A stretch of 64,000 bases of DNA. Origin: Clostridia bacterium. GTDB taxonomy: Bacteria > Bacillota > Clostridia > Oscillospirales > CAG-272. Position numbers and translations under genes: made by a program. The stretch spans positions 1-64,000 of the forward strand of contig CAAGGQ010000230.1 of assembly GCA_900769475.1 (NCBI GenBank). Direction: 5' to 3'. Position 1 is the stretch's first letter, and each line of letters starts with the position of its first letter. The notes below the pieces were generated by a model, which searched no databases, had not been told where the DNA came from, and saw nothing but the letters and a program-made list of their open reading frames with translations. Positions 1-7,060 of this stretch are shown here, piece after piece.

Positions 1-220
1 AAGCCGTCAAGCAAATTCGCGGCGGAGGGAGCTTGCGACCGTAGCCTTTCGCTTGGTTCGAGCCCAGCAGGGGGAGCCATAATGGGGTAACAATTCTGCA
101 CTCTAACACAGAAGTCCTTGAATTTCAAGGTCTTTTCGTGTTTTTAGGGGTAAAAAACTATTTCACCATTGCACCTTTTCCCCGACCTTATGGACTTGAA
201 CCCGCGACATTTTCGCACAT

Positions 221-249
221 TTGAGAAATCTCTGCTTTTCTGATATAAT
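221..249 (+). promoter_or_regulatory. Sigma-A type promoter, extended -10
   Basis: TTGAGA at 221-226 and TATAAT at 244-249 are separated by 17 bp, with TG one base before the -10. The predicted start is near 256. The first plausible product downstream is the HTH gene at 494 or a short Cys-rich frame ending at 449. Confidence 0.6.
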
Positions 250-434
250 ATAGACAGAAAGAAGGAAAGCGAGGACTTACAAATAAAAAACGGTTATGTT
301 GTTTGTTCTGTGAAAACGGAAAGTATGCTCCTAAAAGATGCGGCTGTATGAACACGGGGCATGTCACGGTGTTGTTTTACCAAAGGAAAACTTTAATATC
401 ACGTCATAATTGGTTAAGAAATAAAGCAAGTCTA

Positions 435-463
435 TTGAAAAGTTCATGATTTTATGATATAAT
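435..463 (+). promoter_or_regulatory. Promoter of the HTH regulator gene
   Basis: TTGAAA at 435-440 and TATAAT at 458-463 have a 17 bp spacer and an extended -10 TG at 455-456. The predicted start is near 470, giving a short leader with GAGGAG ahead of the ATG at 494. This favours 494 over the upstream ATG at 479. Confidence 0.7.
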
Positions 464-493
464 GAACTCAATAGAAATATGAGGAGAGATAGT

Positions 494-709
494 ATGACTT
501 TCTGCTACAAGAAACTTTGGAAACTATTGATCGACAAGGATATGAAAAAGAAAGACCTTTGCAAGAGCGCAAAGGTTAGTACAGCTACTCTGTCAAAAAT
601 GAATAGGGGAGAGTGCGTGAACACAGATGTTCTTTTGAGAATATGTGTTGCACTTCAATGTGAGCCCTCGGATATTATGGAGATCGTCGAGGTTCAAGAA
701 AGGGCATAA
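494..709 (+). CDS. Small Cro/C1-type (XRE) HTH transcriptional regulator
   Basis: This 71-residue protein is almost entirely one helix-turn-helix domain of the Cro/C1 class, of the short HTH_26-like kind often found on mobile elements. The segment KDLCKSAKVSTATLSKMNRG (about residues 18-37) reads as helices 2 and 3, and the C-terminal half has the usual LLRICVALQCEPSDI helix. It presumably binds DNA as a dimer. ATG 494 is preferred because GAGGAG lies 6-9 bases upstream. It has its own promoter and precedes the two-component genes by about 80 bp, so it may regulate itself or the island. The target is unknown. Confidence 0.8.
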   Translation: MTFCYKKLWKLLIDKDMKKKDLCKSAKVSTATLSKMNRGECVNTDVLLRICVALQCEPSDIMEIVEVQERA

Positions 710-756
710 CAACTGATGAGAATAAATGATACTAAATTTGATTTATGTTAAACGGA

Positions 757-762
757 TATAAT
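757..762 (+). promoter_or_regulatory. -10 element ahead of the kinase gene
   Basis: TATAAT at 757-762 would place the transcript start near 769, between the upstream in-frame ATG at 761 and the ATG at 791. It thus supports 791 as the true start. No good -35 is present at 17 bp, so an activator may be needed. Confidence 0.4.
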
Positions 763-790
763 GCTGAGTAAAAATTTTGGAGGTGGAAAA

Positions 791-2641
791 ATGTCAGATT
801 CCAAAAACAAATTTCAAATATTTAAAAAAAGATATTTTCCGATCGTTGGAATTTTGTTTTTAATTTTGCTTGCCGTTTTTTTGCTATGGTTCAATAATAG
901 CGCCAGCCTGCAAGCCGAACCGGCTTTAATAGCGCAGGTGTATTTTGATGGCGAGTATCGAATTGAGGACGGTGAGTGGCATAAGATAGTGAAGGATGAA
1001 CATATTCCGGCTACAAAAGGTGATGTCACCTTACGAGGCAATTTTCATATGCTTGATCCGGAAGGCGGGTATGTTGGTATTTATAGAGGAGACTTGCCGA
1101 TTGCATTCTATACAAATCATATTAATTTAACATTTTTTGAGGGGGAGAACGAACCCTTTGTTATTGATATGGAAAACCCTTTGTACGGAGATTCCGTATG
1201 CGGTGAAGGCTGGTCTGCTTGCTTCCTTACAAGTGAAAGTGAGGAGCAGGTTGAGATCCTCGTTCATAATCCTCACAGCTATGGAAACGAAACCGCCATC
1301 GACGAAATGCTTTCCTCGATGGCTTTTTGGACAGGGATTGAGTTCGAAAAGGGCGTTTTGAGCAGAGGTGAGCCACAGAGAAATGCGGGGATGCTATTGA
1401 TGCTCATTTCTATCGTGTTCCTCGGTATTGCATTGTTTTCAAGTCTAATACACATAAAAAATAATAAAATCGTTTGGTTGCTCGGAGCAGTGGTTTTGTT
1501 TGCAGGCTCCTACGTTGCATACAGCGCGGACGGCGTTTCATTTTGGAGTGAATCAATCGTGACCAACACTACAATCTTGGGAGCGTCAATGATGTTCTAT
1601 ATGCTGTTCCTCTTGATGATTGTCGCACATCTGTTGAAAACAACGAAAAAGATTGCTAACTGTACGATGATTATTTTGGGCGCGGCAAACGCAGTATTCT
1701 TTATTTTACCGATGATAACCGATGTGTACTTTTACAATACGTGGATTTGGTGGATTGCTATGCAGCTTATGGCAAACATTGTGTTTGTAGCTTGTTTGAT
1801 AAAAGAGCTGATAACCATAAATGGAAAAGAACGCTGGCTATATATTAGTGTCTTTCTTCCTTTACTCGCTTTTGCCGGTGACATTATTGGAACGTGGCTG
1901 GGGGCTTGGCAGGGCGGTGTTATTTCCCAATATGTTTTTGTTGTTTTATTTGCCGTAGCAATGATTATGATTCTCAAGCTAATTCCTCACAGCATAAATG
2001 TAGCTACCAAGGCAAAAGAGCTTGAGATGGAAAAAATAGTTCTTAACGCAGAGCTTGCCGAGAGTAGAATCTCTACGATGATAAGCCAGATCCGACCTCA
2101 CTTTATTTATAATACGCTTGGCAGCATTGAGCAGCTATGTAAGCTGGATCCTCCAAAGGCGGGAGATCTTGTGCACAACTTTGCCAAATATCTCCGAGGC
2201 AATTTCGGGGAACTCGATAATCCCAAACCAATTTTAATGTCGAAGGAAATGGAGCACGTACACCACTACATCAGTATTGAAAACGTGCGATTTCCGGATA
2301 TGACCTTCACGTTTGAAATGAATTCCGAGGACTTCCACATCCCTGCGCTGACAGTTCAGCCAATCGTTGAAAATGCGATCAAGCACGGCTTAATGAAGCT
2401 TCCACGAGGCGGAACAATTCACGTGGTTTCCTACGAGACCGAAACGGATTACTGCATTTCAGTGGTAGACGACGGTGTAGGATTTGATACGAGTGCGCTG
2501 ATAGATGAGAGAAAGCACGTGGGACTTCGCAACATTCGTGAACGACTTAAGGTGATGGTAAACGGTAAGCTGGAGATTGAAAGCACCGTAGGTGTCGGTA
2601 CCAAGGTGTTGGTAACTATTCCAAAGGAGGTGAGCAGATGA
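791..2641 (+). CDS. 7TM sensor histidine kinase, LytS/His_kinase family
   Basis: This 616-residue membrane sensor kinase has an N-terminal membrane anchor (about 15-34), an extracellular segment of about 165 residues, seven predicted membrane helices (about 200-398), a short linker and a LytS-type kinase core. The phospho-acceptor is His437 in QIRPHFIYNTL. The N box PIVENAIKHG is near 524 and the G box DDGVGFD near 560. The layout resembles 7TMR-DISM receptors fused to a PF06580 kinase. GGAGGTGG at 779-786 supports ATG 791. The stop overlaps the response regulator start (ATGA), so the pair is translationally coupled. The ligand is not predictable. Confidence 0.88.
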   Translation: MSDSKNKFQIFKKRYFPIVGILFLILLAVFLLWFNNSASLQAEPALIAQVYFDGEYRIEDGEWHKIVKDEHIPATKGDVTLRGNFHMLDPEGGYVGIYRGDLPIAFYTNHINLTFFEGENEPFVIDMENPLYGDSVCGEGWSACFLTSESEEQVEILVHNPHSYGNETAIDEMLSSMAFWTGIEFEKGVLSRGEPQRNAGMLLMLISIVFLGIALFSSLIHIKNNKIVWLLGAVVLFAGSYVAYSADGVSFWSESIVTNTTILGASMMFYMLFLLMIVAHLLKTTKKIANCTMIILGAANAVFFILPMITDVYFYNTWIWWIAMQLMANIVFVACLIKELITINGKERWLYISVFLPLLAFAGDIIGTWLGAWQGGVISQYVFVVLFAVAMIMILKLIPHSINVATKAKELEMEKIVLNAELAESRISTMISQIRPHFIYNTLGSIEQLCKLDPPKAGDLVHNFAKYLRGNFGELDNPKPILMSKEMEHVHHYISIENVRFPDMTFTFEMNSEDFHIPALTVQPIVENAIKHGLMKLPRGGTIHVVSYETETDYCISVVDDGVGFDTSALIDERKHVGLRNIRERLKVMVNGKLEIESTVGVGTKVLVTIPKEVSR

Positions 2642-3411
2642 TAGCAATAGCAGTGGATGATGAAGCATTGATGCTGGGCGCTTTGGTATCAGCCATCGAG
2701 GCATCGCCCGATATTACAGAGGTCGCAAAGTTTTCCGACTGTGAAGAGGCACTTGCGTTTGTTCAAAACCACCCCACAGATATTGCCTTTTTGGATATCA
2801 ATATGCGTGGTATGGGGGGACTTGCGCTTGCGAAAAGAATTATCGCGTCCTGCCCAAATTGTAAGATCGTATTTTGCACCGGATATGAAGAATACGCCAT
2901 TCCCGCGTTCAAGCTTCACGCTTCGGGGTATTTGATGAAGCCGATTGCGGCGGAAGACGTACAGGGTGAGATTGACAATATTAAAGGAATTCATCAAAAG
3001 GCAAAGCTACTTACCGTGAAATGCTTCGGTAATTTTGAGGTTTACGCGAAAAACGAAGTGCTTGTTTTCAAACGTTTAAAGACGAAGGAGCTATTTGCAT
3101 TTCTCGTAGACCGAAACGGAGCGGGAATGACGGCAAAGCAAATATGTGCAGTACTGTTTCCGGACGATACGGATGATACGAAGAATTCGGCGTATCTTCG
3201 TCAGCTTATAATGGACTTGAAGAACACCTTAAAGGCGGTTGGTGCGGAGAGCGTTTTGTGTCACGAGACTCCTTGTTACCGTGTTGATACCGATCTGATC
3301 AAGTGTGATTATATTAGTTATATTGAAACCGGCAAGCCTGATTTTCACGGTGAATATATGACACAGTACAGTTGGGCAGAGGAAACCTGCGCCATGCTTC
3401 TATTTAAATAA
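2638..3411 (+). CDS. Response regulator with receiver and SARP/BTAD-like DNA-binding output domain
   Basis: This 257-residue regulator is the partner of the kinase that it overlaps by four bases. The receiver domain (1-115) has the acidic pair Asp7-Asp8, phospho-acceptor Asp53 in FLDINM, Thr81 and Lys101. Residues about 120-235 form an OmpR-like winged helix of the SARP type (LTVKCFGNFEVY ... LKTKELFAFLVDRNG ... YLRQLIMDLKNTL). SARP proteins bind direct heptamer repeats phased at 11 bp. Exactly such repeats (TTGTAAC-N4-TTGTAAC) lie just downstream and beside the cyclase gene, so these are probably its operators. A terminator follows at 3419. Confidence 0.85.
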   Translation: MIAIAVDDEALMLGALVSAIEASPDITEVAKFSDCEEALAFVQNHPTDIAFLDINMRGMGGLALAKRIIASCPNCKIVFCTGYEEYAIPAFKLHASGYLMKPIAAEDVQGEIDNIKGIHQKAKLLTVKCFGNFEVYAKNEVLVFKRLKTKELFAFLVDRNGAGMTAKQICAVLFPDDTDDTKNSAYLRQLIMDLKNTLKAVGAESVLCHETPCYRVDTDLIKCDYISYIETGKPDFHGEYMTQYSWAEETCAMLLFK

Positions 3412-3418
3412 CGATCAA

Positions 3419-3456
3419 AGAGCGGCAGAAAAATTTTCTGTCGCTCTTGCTTTTTG
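3419..3456 (+). terminator. Rho-independent terminator of the two-component operon
   Basis: A 14-bp stem (AGAGCGGCAGAAAA against TTTTCTGTCGCTCT, with one G-T pair) is followed by TGCTTTTTG. It sits 8 bp after the response regulator stop. Confidence 0.85.
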
Positions 3457-3488
3457 TAACATCTTTGTAATGCCTGTGGTAGTATAAT
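3454..3488 (+). promoter_or_regulatory. Site A: 11-bp-phased TTGTAAC direct repeat with -10
   Basis: TTGTAAC (3454-3460), a 4 bp spacer ATCT, and TTGTAAT (3465-3471) are followed after 11 bp by TATAAT (3483-3488). There is no normal -35. This is the arrangement of a promoter activated by a SARP-type regulator. It would drive a transcript of about 240 nt ending at the 3659-3739 terminator. Confidence 0.6.
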
Positions 3489-3658
3489 GTATCTATGGAC
3501 AGAAAAAATTAACAATATTACATGCCAACGACTTTCACACTCAGATCAGCTTTAAGATAGCAAAGGACCATACCCCTCGTGGGGGGGGGGATTTCATTGC
3601 TTTCAGGATATATAAAAAAGTTCGCAGTACTGATACTAACGGGGGGGAAAAGAAAAAT

Positions 3659-3739
3659 ACGAGAACATTCAAAAGATATGCACCTCCAAAAAAAGATCGT
3701 TTTTTGGGGTGCATATCAACTGGGGTTCTCGTGTTTTTT
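3659..3739. terminator. Nested bidirectional terminator
   Basis: The outer arms ACGAGAAC (3659-3666) and GTTCTCGT (3725-3732) enclose inner arms ATATGCACC (3676-3684) and GGTGCATAT (3708-3716). T-rich tracts follow on both strands. It ends the minus-strand cyclase gene and any plus-strand transcript from site A. Confidence 0.8.
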
Positions 3740-5315
3740 AGTTGTTTAAAGCTTTCATGATTCTTTTATCTTTGTACATTTCGCGATCTGCGCGCTCAAA
3801 AACGTTTGAAAAATGAGTATCCTTTTCGGGATCAAATTCGGAAAACCCCTTAGCAATACTTATGGGAAGCGTTACGTTGTTTTTATCTACGTAAGTCATT
3901 GCGCATTCCAAATCCAATTTTGCAAGCAGCTTTTCCTTATCTTCCAGATCTTTGTTTTGGAGGAGTACCAGAAATTCATCGCCGCCGATTCTGAACACAG
4001 GACTTCTTTTGAATGTCTCGGAAATAACTCGGGAAGCGGTTACGATGAGCTCGTTGCCAAAGATATGGCCGTATGTATCATTGATTTCTTTGAGGCCGTT
4101 TATATCAAGGACTACAACACCGAATGAAACACCCCCTGCTTCAATTTTTCTATCAAATTCAATTCCCCACTCTTTGAAGGAGGTAGTGTTTCTCAATCCC
4201 GTCAATGAGTCACGGTGTACAAGACGGTGTTGAAGGGTTTTATGCTCGCGCAAATTCACGATCATATTTTCAAACGCGGTGCTAAGCAAATTGATCTCCC
4301 GTATGTTGCTATAAGTGATTTCAACGTCGTAATCTCCCTTTGATAGCATAACCGAGGCATCGGTCAATTTTTTTAATGGGTTTACGATCTTTTTGACCAT
4401 AAAAATTACAAGCAAAGAAAATACAAAAGCAAATAAAAGAACGATAAACAGTATCTTGTAAGCTATTTCATAACGTATCTGCCTTATATCATCGTAGCTG
4501 GCGGAGAGAACAAGCGTCATTCCGTTAGCCAAATCCGCTGATACTCGCAGATATTCTTCCGCATTGTCGCACAAGTTTGTAATACTCGCACTTTCGGTAC
4601 CGTTATGTATTACAACATTGTTCAGCTCAAGGTGCGCAAATCCGTTCTCATAAATTTTGATCCTTTGAACTATTTTGATTAAAACCGTGTAATCAAAATC
4701 CATACCCACAACGCCGATAAACAAATTTTCGTGATATAGGGGTACAACATAGGAGATCATCAGGATGTTGTTGTTTTGATTGTAGTACGGAGCCATCCAA
4801 ACGGGCTTACCCGCTTCATAAGGCTGCCAATACCATCCGACGTGCTCAGTATCTTCTTTATCGTAAAGGGAAAGATCTGTAGGTGCAAAGCGGACGTAGT
4901 CATCGCCACCGTCTATTTTACTGTAGAACACACCGGCTGTGCTGTCCGATATGGCGGGATTTAAGCGCAAATAGTAGGCAATTGCACCCTTCGTATCTTT
5001 TGCTACGTTAACAAACATTTTATCCGCAAATTGAATGGCTTCATTTTGCTTGTCTCGGTTTCTGATGTCTGCTGCGCTGTCAAAAAATGACAGCATGTAG
5101 TTTTCCATAATCCTTACCGATTTTTCCATATCTCCAAAGGTATTATTGATCTTTGTTGCTTCGTTTTCGCACATGACTTCTATAAGATTTTGTGTTTGGT
5201 TTTGAATATATTTGTCCACCTCATAAATACTGAATCCACCCACAAAAACCGTGACAGTCAGTATTGCGGACATGACGATTATAAGAAATCTAAACTGTAA
5301 AGAATGTTCTTTCAT
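3738..5315 (-). CDS. Membrane diguanylate cyclase: Cache sensor, HAMP, GGDEF
   Basis: This 525-residue protein has membrane helices at about 9-30 and 287-308 flanking an extracellular dCache-like sensor domain. A HAMP segment (about 308-362) and a GGDEF domain (about 363-525) follow. The active-site motif GGDEF (444-448) and the D-N/H metal region (LDINGLKEINDTYGH) are intact, so it should make cyclic di-GMP from GTP. The RxxD inhibitory site normally found before GGDEF is absent, so product inhibition at that site is not expected. GGGAG precedes ATG 5315. Its promoter region has the same TTGTAAC repeat (site B) as the two-component locus, suggesting control by that response regulator. Confidence 0.9.
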   Translation of the reverse strand: MKEHSLQFRFLIIVMSAILTVTVFVGGFSIYEVDKYIQNQTQNLIEVMCENEATKINNTFGDMEKSVRIMENYMLSFFDSAADIRNRDKQNEAIQFADKMFVNVAKDTKGAIAYYLRLNPAISDSTAGVFYSKIDGGDDYVRFAPTDLSLYDKEDTEHVGWYWQPYEAGKPVWMAPYYNQNNNILMISYVVPLYHENLFIGVVGMDFDYTVLIKIVQRIKIYENGFAHLELNNVVIHNGTESASITNLCDNAEEYLRVSADLANGMTLVLSASYDDIRQIRYEIAYKILFIVLLFAFVFSLLVIFMVKKIVNPLKKLTDASVMLSKGDYDVEITYSNIREINLLSTAFENMIVNLREHKTLQHRLVHRDSLTGLRNTTSFKEWGIEFDRKIEAGGVSFGVVVLDINGLKEINDTYGHIFGNELIVTASRVISETFKRSPVFRIGGDEFLVLLQNKDLEDKEKLLAKLDLECAMTYVDKNNVTLPISIAKGFSEFDPEKDTHFSNVFERADREMYKDKRIMKALNN

Positions 5316-5443
5316 GATCTACTCTCCCTTTCCTACCATTGTATCGCAATCAACGGGAATAGTTGATGTATTTATTTCTACCATGGAATGCATCTTTTGT
5401 TCACATTTGTTTTGAAATGTGGTTGGAAATTTGTTTACCTTAT

Positions 5444-5478
5444 ATATTAACATATCGAGCGTTACAAATGTGTTACAA
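5444..5478 (-). promoter_or_regulatory. Site B: TTGTAAC direct repeat promoter for the diguanylate cyclase
   Basis: On the minus strand, TTGTAAC (5478-5472), ACAT and TTGTAAC (5467-5461) are followed after 11 bp by TAATAT (5449-5444). Spacing and repeat match site A. The predicted leader to the cyclase ATG at 5315 is about 120 nt. Confidence 0.6.
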
Positions 5479-5532
5479 ACTTTCGAAAAATCGAAATATT
5501 TGAAAAAATGAAAAAAGTCGAAAGCCTTAATT

Positions 5533-5568
5533 TTGTAACACCTTTGTAACACGTGGGGGTACTAATGT
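5533..5568 (+). promoter_or_regulatory. Site C: TTGTAAC direct repeat promoter
   Basis: TTGTAAC (5533-5539), ACCT and TTGTAAC (5544-5550) are followed after 12 bp by TAATGT (5563-5568). The arrangement is that of sites A and B. A ribosome binding site and a short frame follow directly. Confidence 0.55.
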
Positions 5569-5584
5569 GTTTCAGGAGAAACCG

Positions 5585-5620
5585 ATGAAAACACTTTACT
5601 ACGATTATGAATATAAATGA
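5585..5620 (+). CDS. Possible 11-residue peptide MKTLYYDYEYK
   Basis: An ATG lies 6 bp after a strong AGGAGA (5574-5579) and opens an 11-codon frame ending in TGA. The peptide is rich in Tyr and acidic residues and has no signal sequence, so it is more likely a leader peptide or a remnant than an exported signal. It sits directly under site C and ahead of a terminator at 5697. A longer frame in the +1 register starts at 5607 and runs through the terminator. The peptide could also be a chance frame in a small regulatory RNA. Confidence 0.3.
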   Translation: MKTLYYDYEYK

Positions 5621-5696
5621 GTATCTAACAGGCAGATATCTCCTTCAAGCGCCCGAGATCCTCCGCTTGACCGAGGAGCGCATGAAAGAACGATTT

Positions 5697-5755
5697 CCCC
5701 CGACGCATTTGTCAAGGAATGATGATGCGTCGGGGGATTTCTTTTTATTTTTATT
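5697..5755 (+). terminator. Strong rho-independent terminator
   Basis: CCCCCGACGCA (5697-5707) pairs with TGCGTCGGGGG (5726-5736) over 11 bp, followed by a long T-rich tract. It closes the transcript from site C and insulates the next gene. Confidence 0.85.
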
Positions 5756-5782
5756 GCAAAGGGGAGGGGAATGTGGTATAAT
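5754..5782 (+). promoter_or_regulatory. Promoter of the phosphatase operon
   Basis: TTGCAA (5754-5759), a 17 bp spacer and TATAAT (5777-5782), with TGTGG directly before the -10. Confidence 0.75.
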
Positions 5783-5813
5783 AGAGTGAAACTAGGAGAG
5801 AAGGAAGTTTACC

Positions 5814-6458
5814 ATGCAAACCACCCTATATTTGATCCGCCACGGAGAATCCGAGGCCAACCGCAGAAACACCTTTTTGGGCCATTACGACCTGGGCTTG
5901 ACCGATACCGGACATCGGCAGGCCGAGATCACCGCGGCGTATTTGGTTGAACATCTTTGCCCGGACGCCATCTATTCCAGCGACCTTTCCAGAGCCTATC
6001 AAACGGCATGCCCTGCGGCCGAGCACTTTGGGTTGCCCATTCACAAGGATCCGGCACTTCGAGAGATTATGGCGGGCAAGTGGGAGAATGTTCCCTTTGC
6101 CGAAATTGCCGTGCGCTATCGAGAGAGCTACCACACCTGGCTGACTGATATTGGAAACGCTCATCCCGATGAAGGCGAAAGCGTTCTGGCGCTGCAGGAG
6201 CGCATCGTTGCCGCCGTGACCCGCATTGCCATGGCACATCCCGGAAAAACAGTGCTGATCTTTACCCACGCCACTCCCGTGCGCGTGCTGGCGGCGCATT
6301 GCCAAAACACGCCAATGAATGAAATCAAGGACATCCCCTGGGTCACCAATGCGTCGGTTACCAAGGTGGTTTTTGACGGAGAAAAACTCTCCCTGGCCGA
6401 CTACGGACGGGATGATTTTATGGGCAGCATGACCACGCGGCTGGCCGACAACGTTTGA
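5814..6458 (+). CDS. Histidine phosphatase family protein (phosphoglycerate mutase-like)
   Basis: This 214-residue cytoplasmic protein belongs to the branch 1 histidine phosphatase superfamily (GpmB/CobC-like). The catalytic RHG motif is LIRHGESEANRR at about residues 7-18. The second half has the expected Glu in LREIMAGKW and the second His in IFTHATPVRVL. It hydrolyses a small phosphate ester by way of a phospho-histidine, but the substrate cannot be read from sequence. GAGAGAAGG precedes the ATG. It is the first gene after the AT-rich island and is followed 20 bp later by the DUF5662 gene, probably in one operon. Confidence 0.85.
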   Translation: MQTTLYLIRHGESEANRRNTFLGHYDLGLTDTGHRQAEITAAYLVEHLCPDAIYSSDLSRAYQTACPAAEHFGLPIHKDPALREIMAGKWENVPFAEIAVRYRESYHTWLTDIGNAHPDEGESVLALQERIVAAVTRIAMAHPGKTVLIFTHATPVRVLAAHCQNTPMNEIKDIPWVTNASVTKVVFDGEKLSLADYGRDDFMGSMTTRLADNV

Positions 6459-6478
6459 GGGAAAGGATCTAAAGAATT

Positions 6479-7039
6479 ATGGCAAAGATCCATCCTTGGT
6501 TGCATTTTAAAACCGTCACCCGTCATCGGCACCGGGTCATTGCCCATTGCCGTCGTGCAGGCATTGGTTGGCAGGGATTGCTTCACGATCTTTCCAAATA
6601 CTCCATGACCGAATTTCTGCCCGGGATGCGCTATTACCAGGGGACAAGTAGCCCCAACGAGCGGGAGCGCGAGTTGTTTGGCTATTCCGCCGCCTGGCTC
6701 CATCACAAGGGACGCAATCGACACCATTTTGAATACTGGAACGATCTGAATCCAAAAACCAAGATGTACGAGCCGGTTCCCATGCCAGTGCGTTACGTAA
6801 AGGAAATGTTTTGCGATCGCGTGGCCGCCAGCAAGATCTACCAGGGCAAGAATTATACCGATCAACACCCGCTGGAGTACTTTCTTCGAGGAAACGCCCG
6901 CAAAAAGATGCATCCTTCCACCGCCGATCTGCTGGAGGAATGGCTGCGCATGTTGGCCGAGCAGGGCGAGCCGGTAACCTTTGCCCACATCAAGAAGATC
7001 TCCAACCAAATGCAATATTCCAAGAATGCGGAGGAATGA
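6479..7039 (+). CDS. DUF5662 family protein
   Basis: This 186-residue soluble protein matches the DUF5662 family in my recognition. It begins with a His-rich segment (HPWLHFKTVTRHRHRVIAHC) followed by LLHDLSKYS and HHKGRNRHHFEYW. The HD-like spacing of His and Asp suggests metal binding, possibly a hydrolase fold, but no activity is established. It follows the phosphatase gene by 20 bp with the same orientation. A terminator shared with the convergent deacetylase gene follows. Confidence 0.7.
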   Translation: MAKIHPWLHFKTVTRHRHRVIAHCRRAGIGWQGLLHDLSKYSMTEFLPGMRYYQGTSSPNERERELFGYSAAWLHHKGRNRHHFEYWNDLNPKTKMYEPVPMPVRYVKEMFCDRVAASKIYQGKNYTDQHPLEYFLRGNARKKMHPSTADLLEEWLRMLAEQGEPVTFAHIKKISNQMQYSKNAEE

Positions 7040-7060
7040 ATTTTCTCTGCAATCAAGAAA

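Larger units (their letters stand above)
1..493. other. Intergenic region with tRNA-like 3' end and two promoters; no clear gene
   Basis: No convincing gene is visible before 494. Bases about 50-79 resemble the 3' end of a tRNA: a GTTCGAGCC T-loop, a GGGGGA acceptor-like strand and CCA at 77-79. No D-arm or anticodon arm precedes it. A second T-loop-like sequence lies on the minus strand near 190-210. A short inverted repeat, CCTTGA/TCAAGG, lies near 117-131. A Cys-rich open frame ends with TGA at 447-449 but has no ATG start. The tract is AT-rich. It may be an attachment-site scar at a mobile-element boundary, which is inference. Confidence 0.4.
3412..3737. other. 326 bp gap: terminator, repeat-controlled promoter, G-tracts, bidirectional terminator
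   Basis: The gap holds the response-regulator terminator, a TTGTAAC direct repeat with a -10, a stretch of about 170 bp without a credible gene, and a nested hairpin shared with the convergent cyclase gene. Two unusual G runs occur: ten Gs at 3581-3590 and seven at 3641-3647. A TTG-initiated frame can be drawn after the first G run, but it reads through the terminator and is doubtful. Confidence 0.6.
5316..5813. other. 498 bp gap: divergent repeat-controlled promoters, small frame, terminator, next promoter
   Basis: The gap carries site B (reading left to the cyclase gene), site C (reading right to a short transcript), an 11-codon frame with a good ribosome binding site, a strong terminator, and the promoter of the phosphatase gene. 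Longer frames through this stretch run across the terminator or the promoters and are not credible genes. The AT-rich character ends here. Confidence 0.6.

Noticed and set aside
181..210. Possible minus-strand tRNA T-arm
   Set aside because: The loop sequence fits, but the stem does not pair beyond two bases and no other tRNA arms are present.
3690..3740. Apparent small ATG frame over the nested terminator before 3740
   Set aside because: It lies wholly in hairpin sequence and has no ribosome binding site.
5319..5552. Minus-strand frame of 77 codons upstream of the cyclase
   Set aside because: It covers the TTGTAAC repeats and the promoter region, has no good ribosome binding site and shows no protein-like pattern.
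5607..5789. 60-codon plus-strand frame in the +1 register of the small peptide
   Set aside because: It reads through a strong terminator and into the next promoter. The N-terminal 30 residues look protein-like but cannot be supported as a gene.
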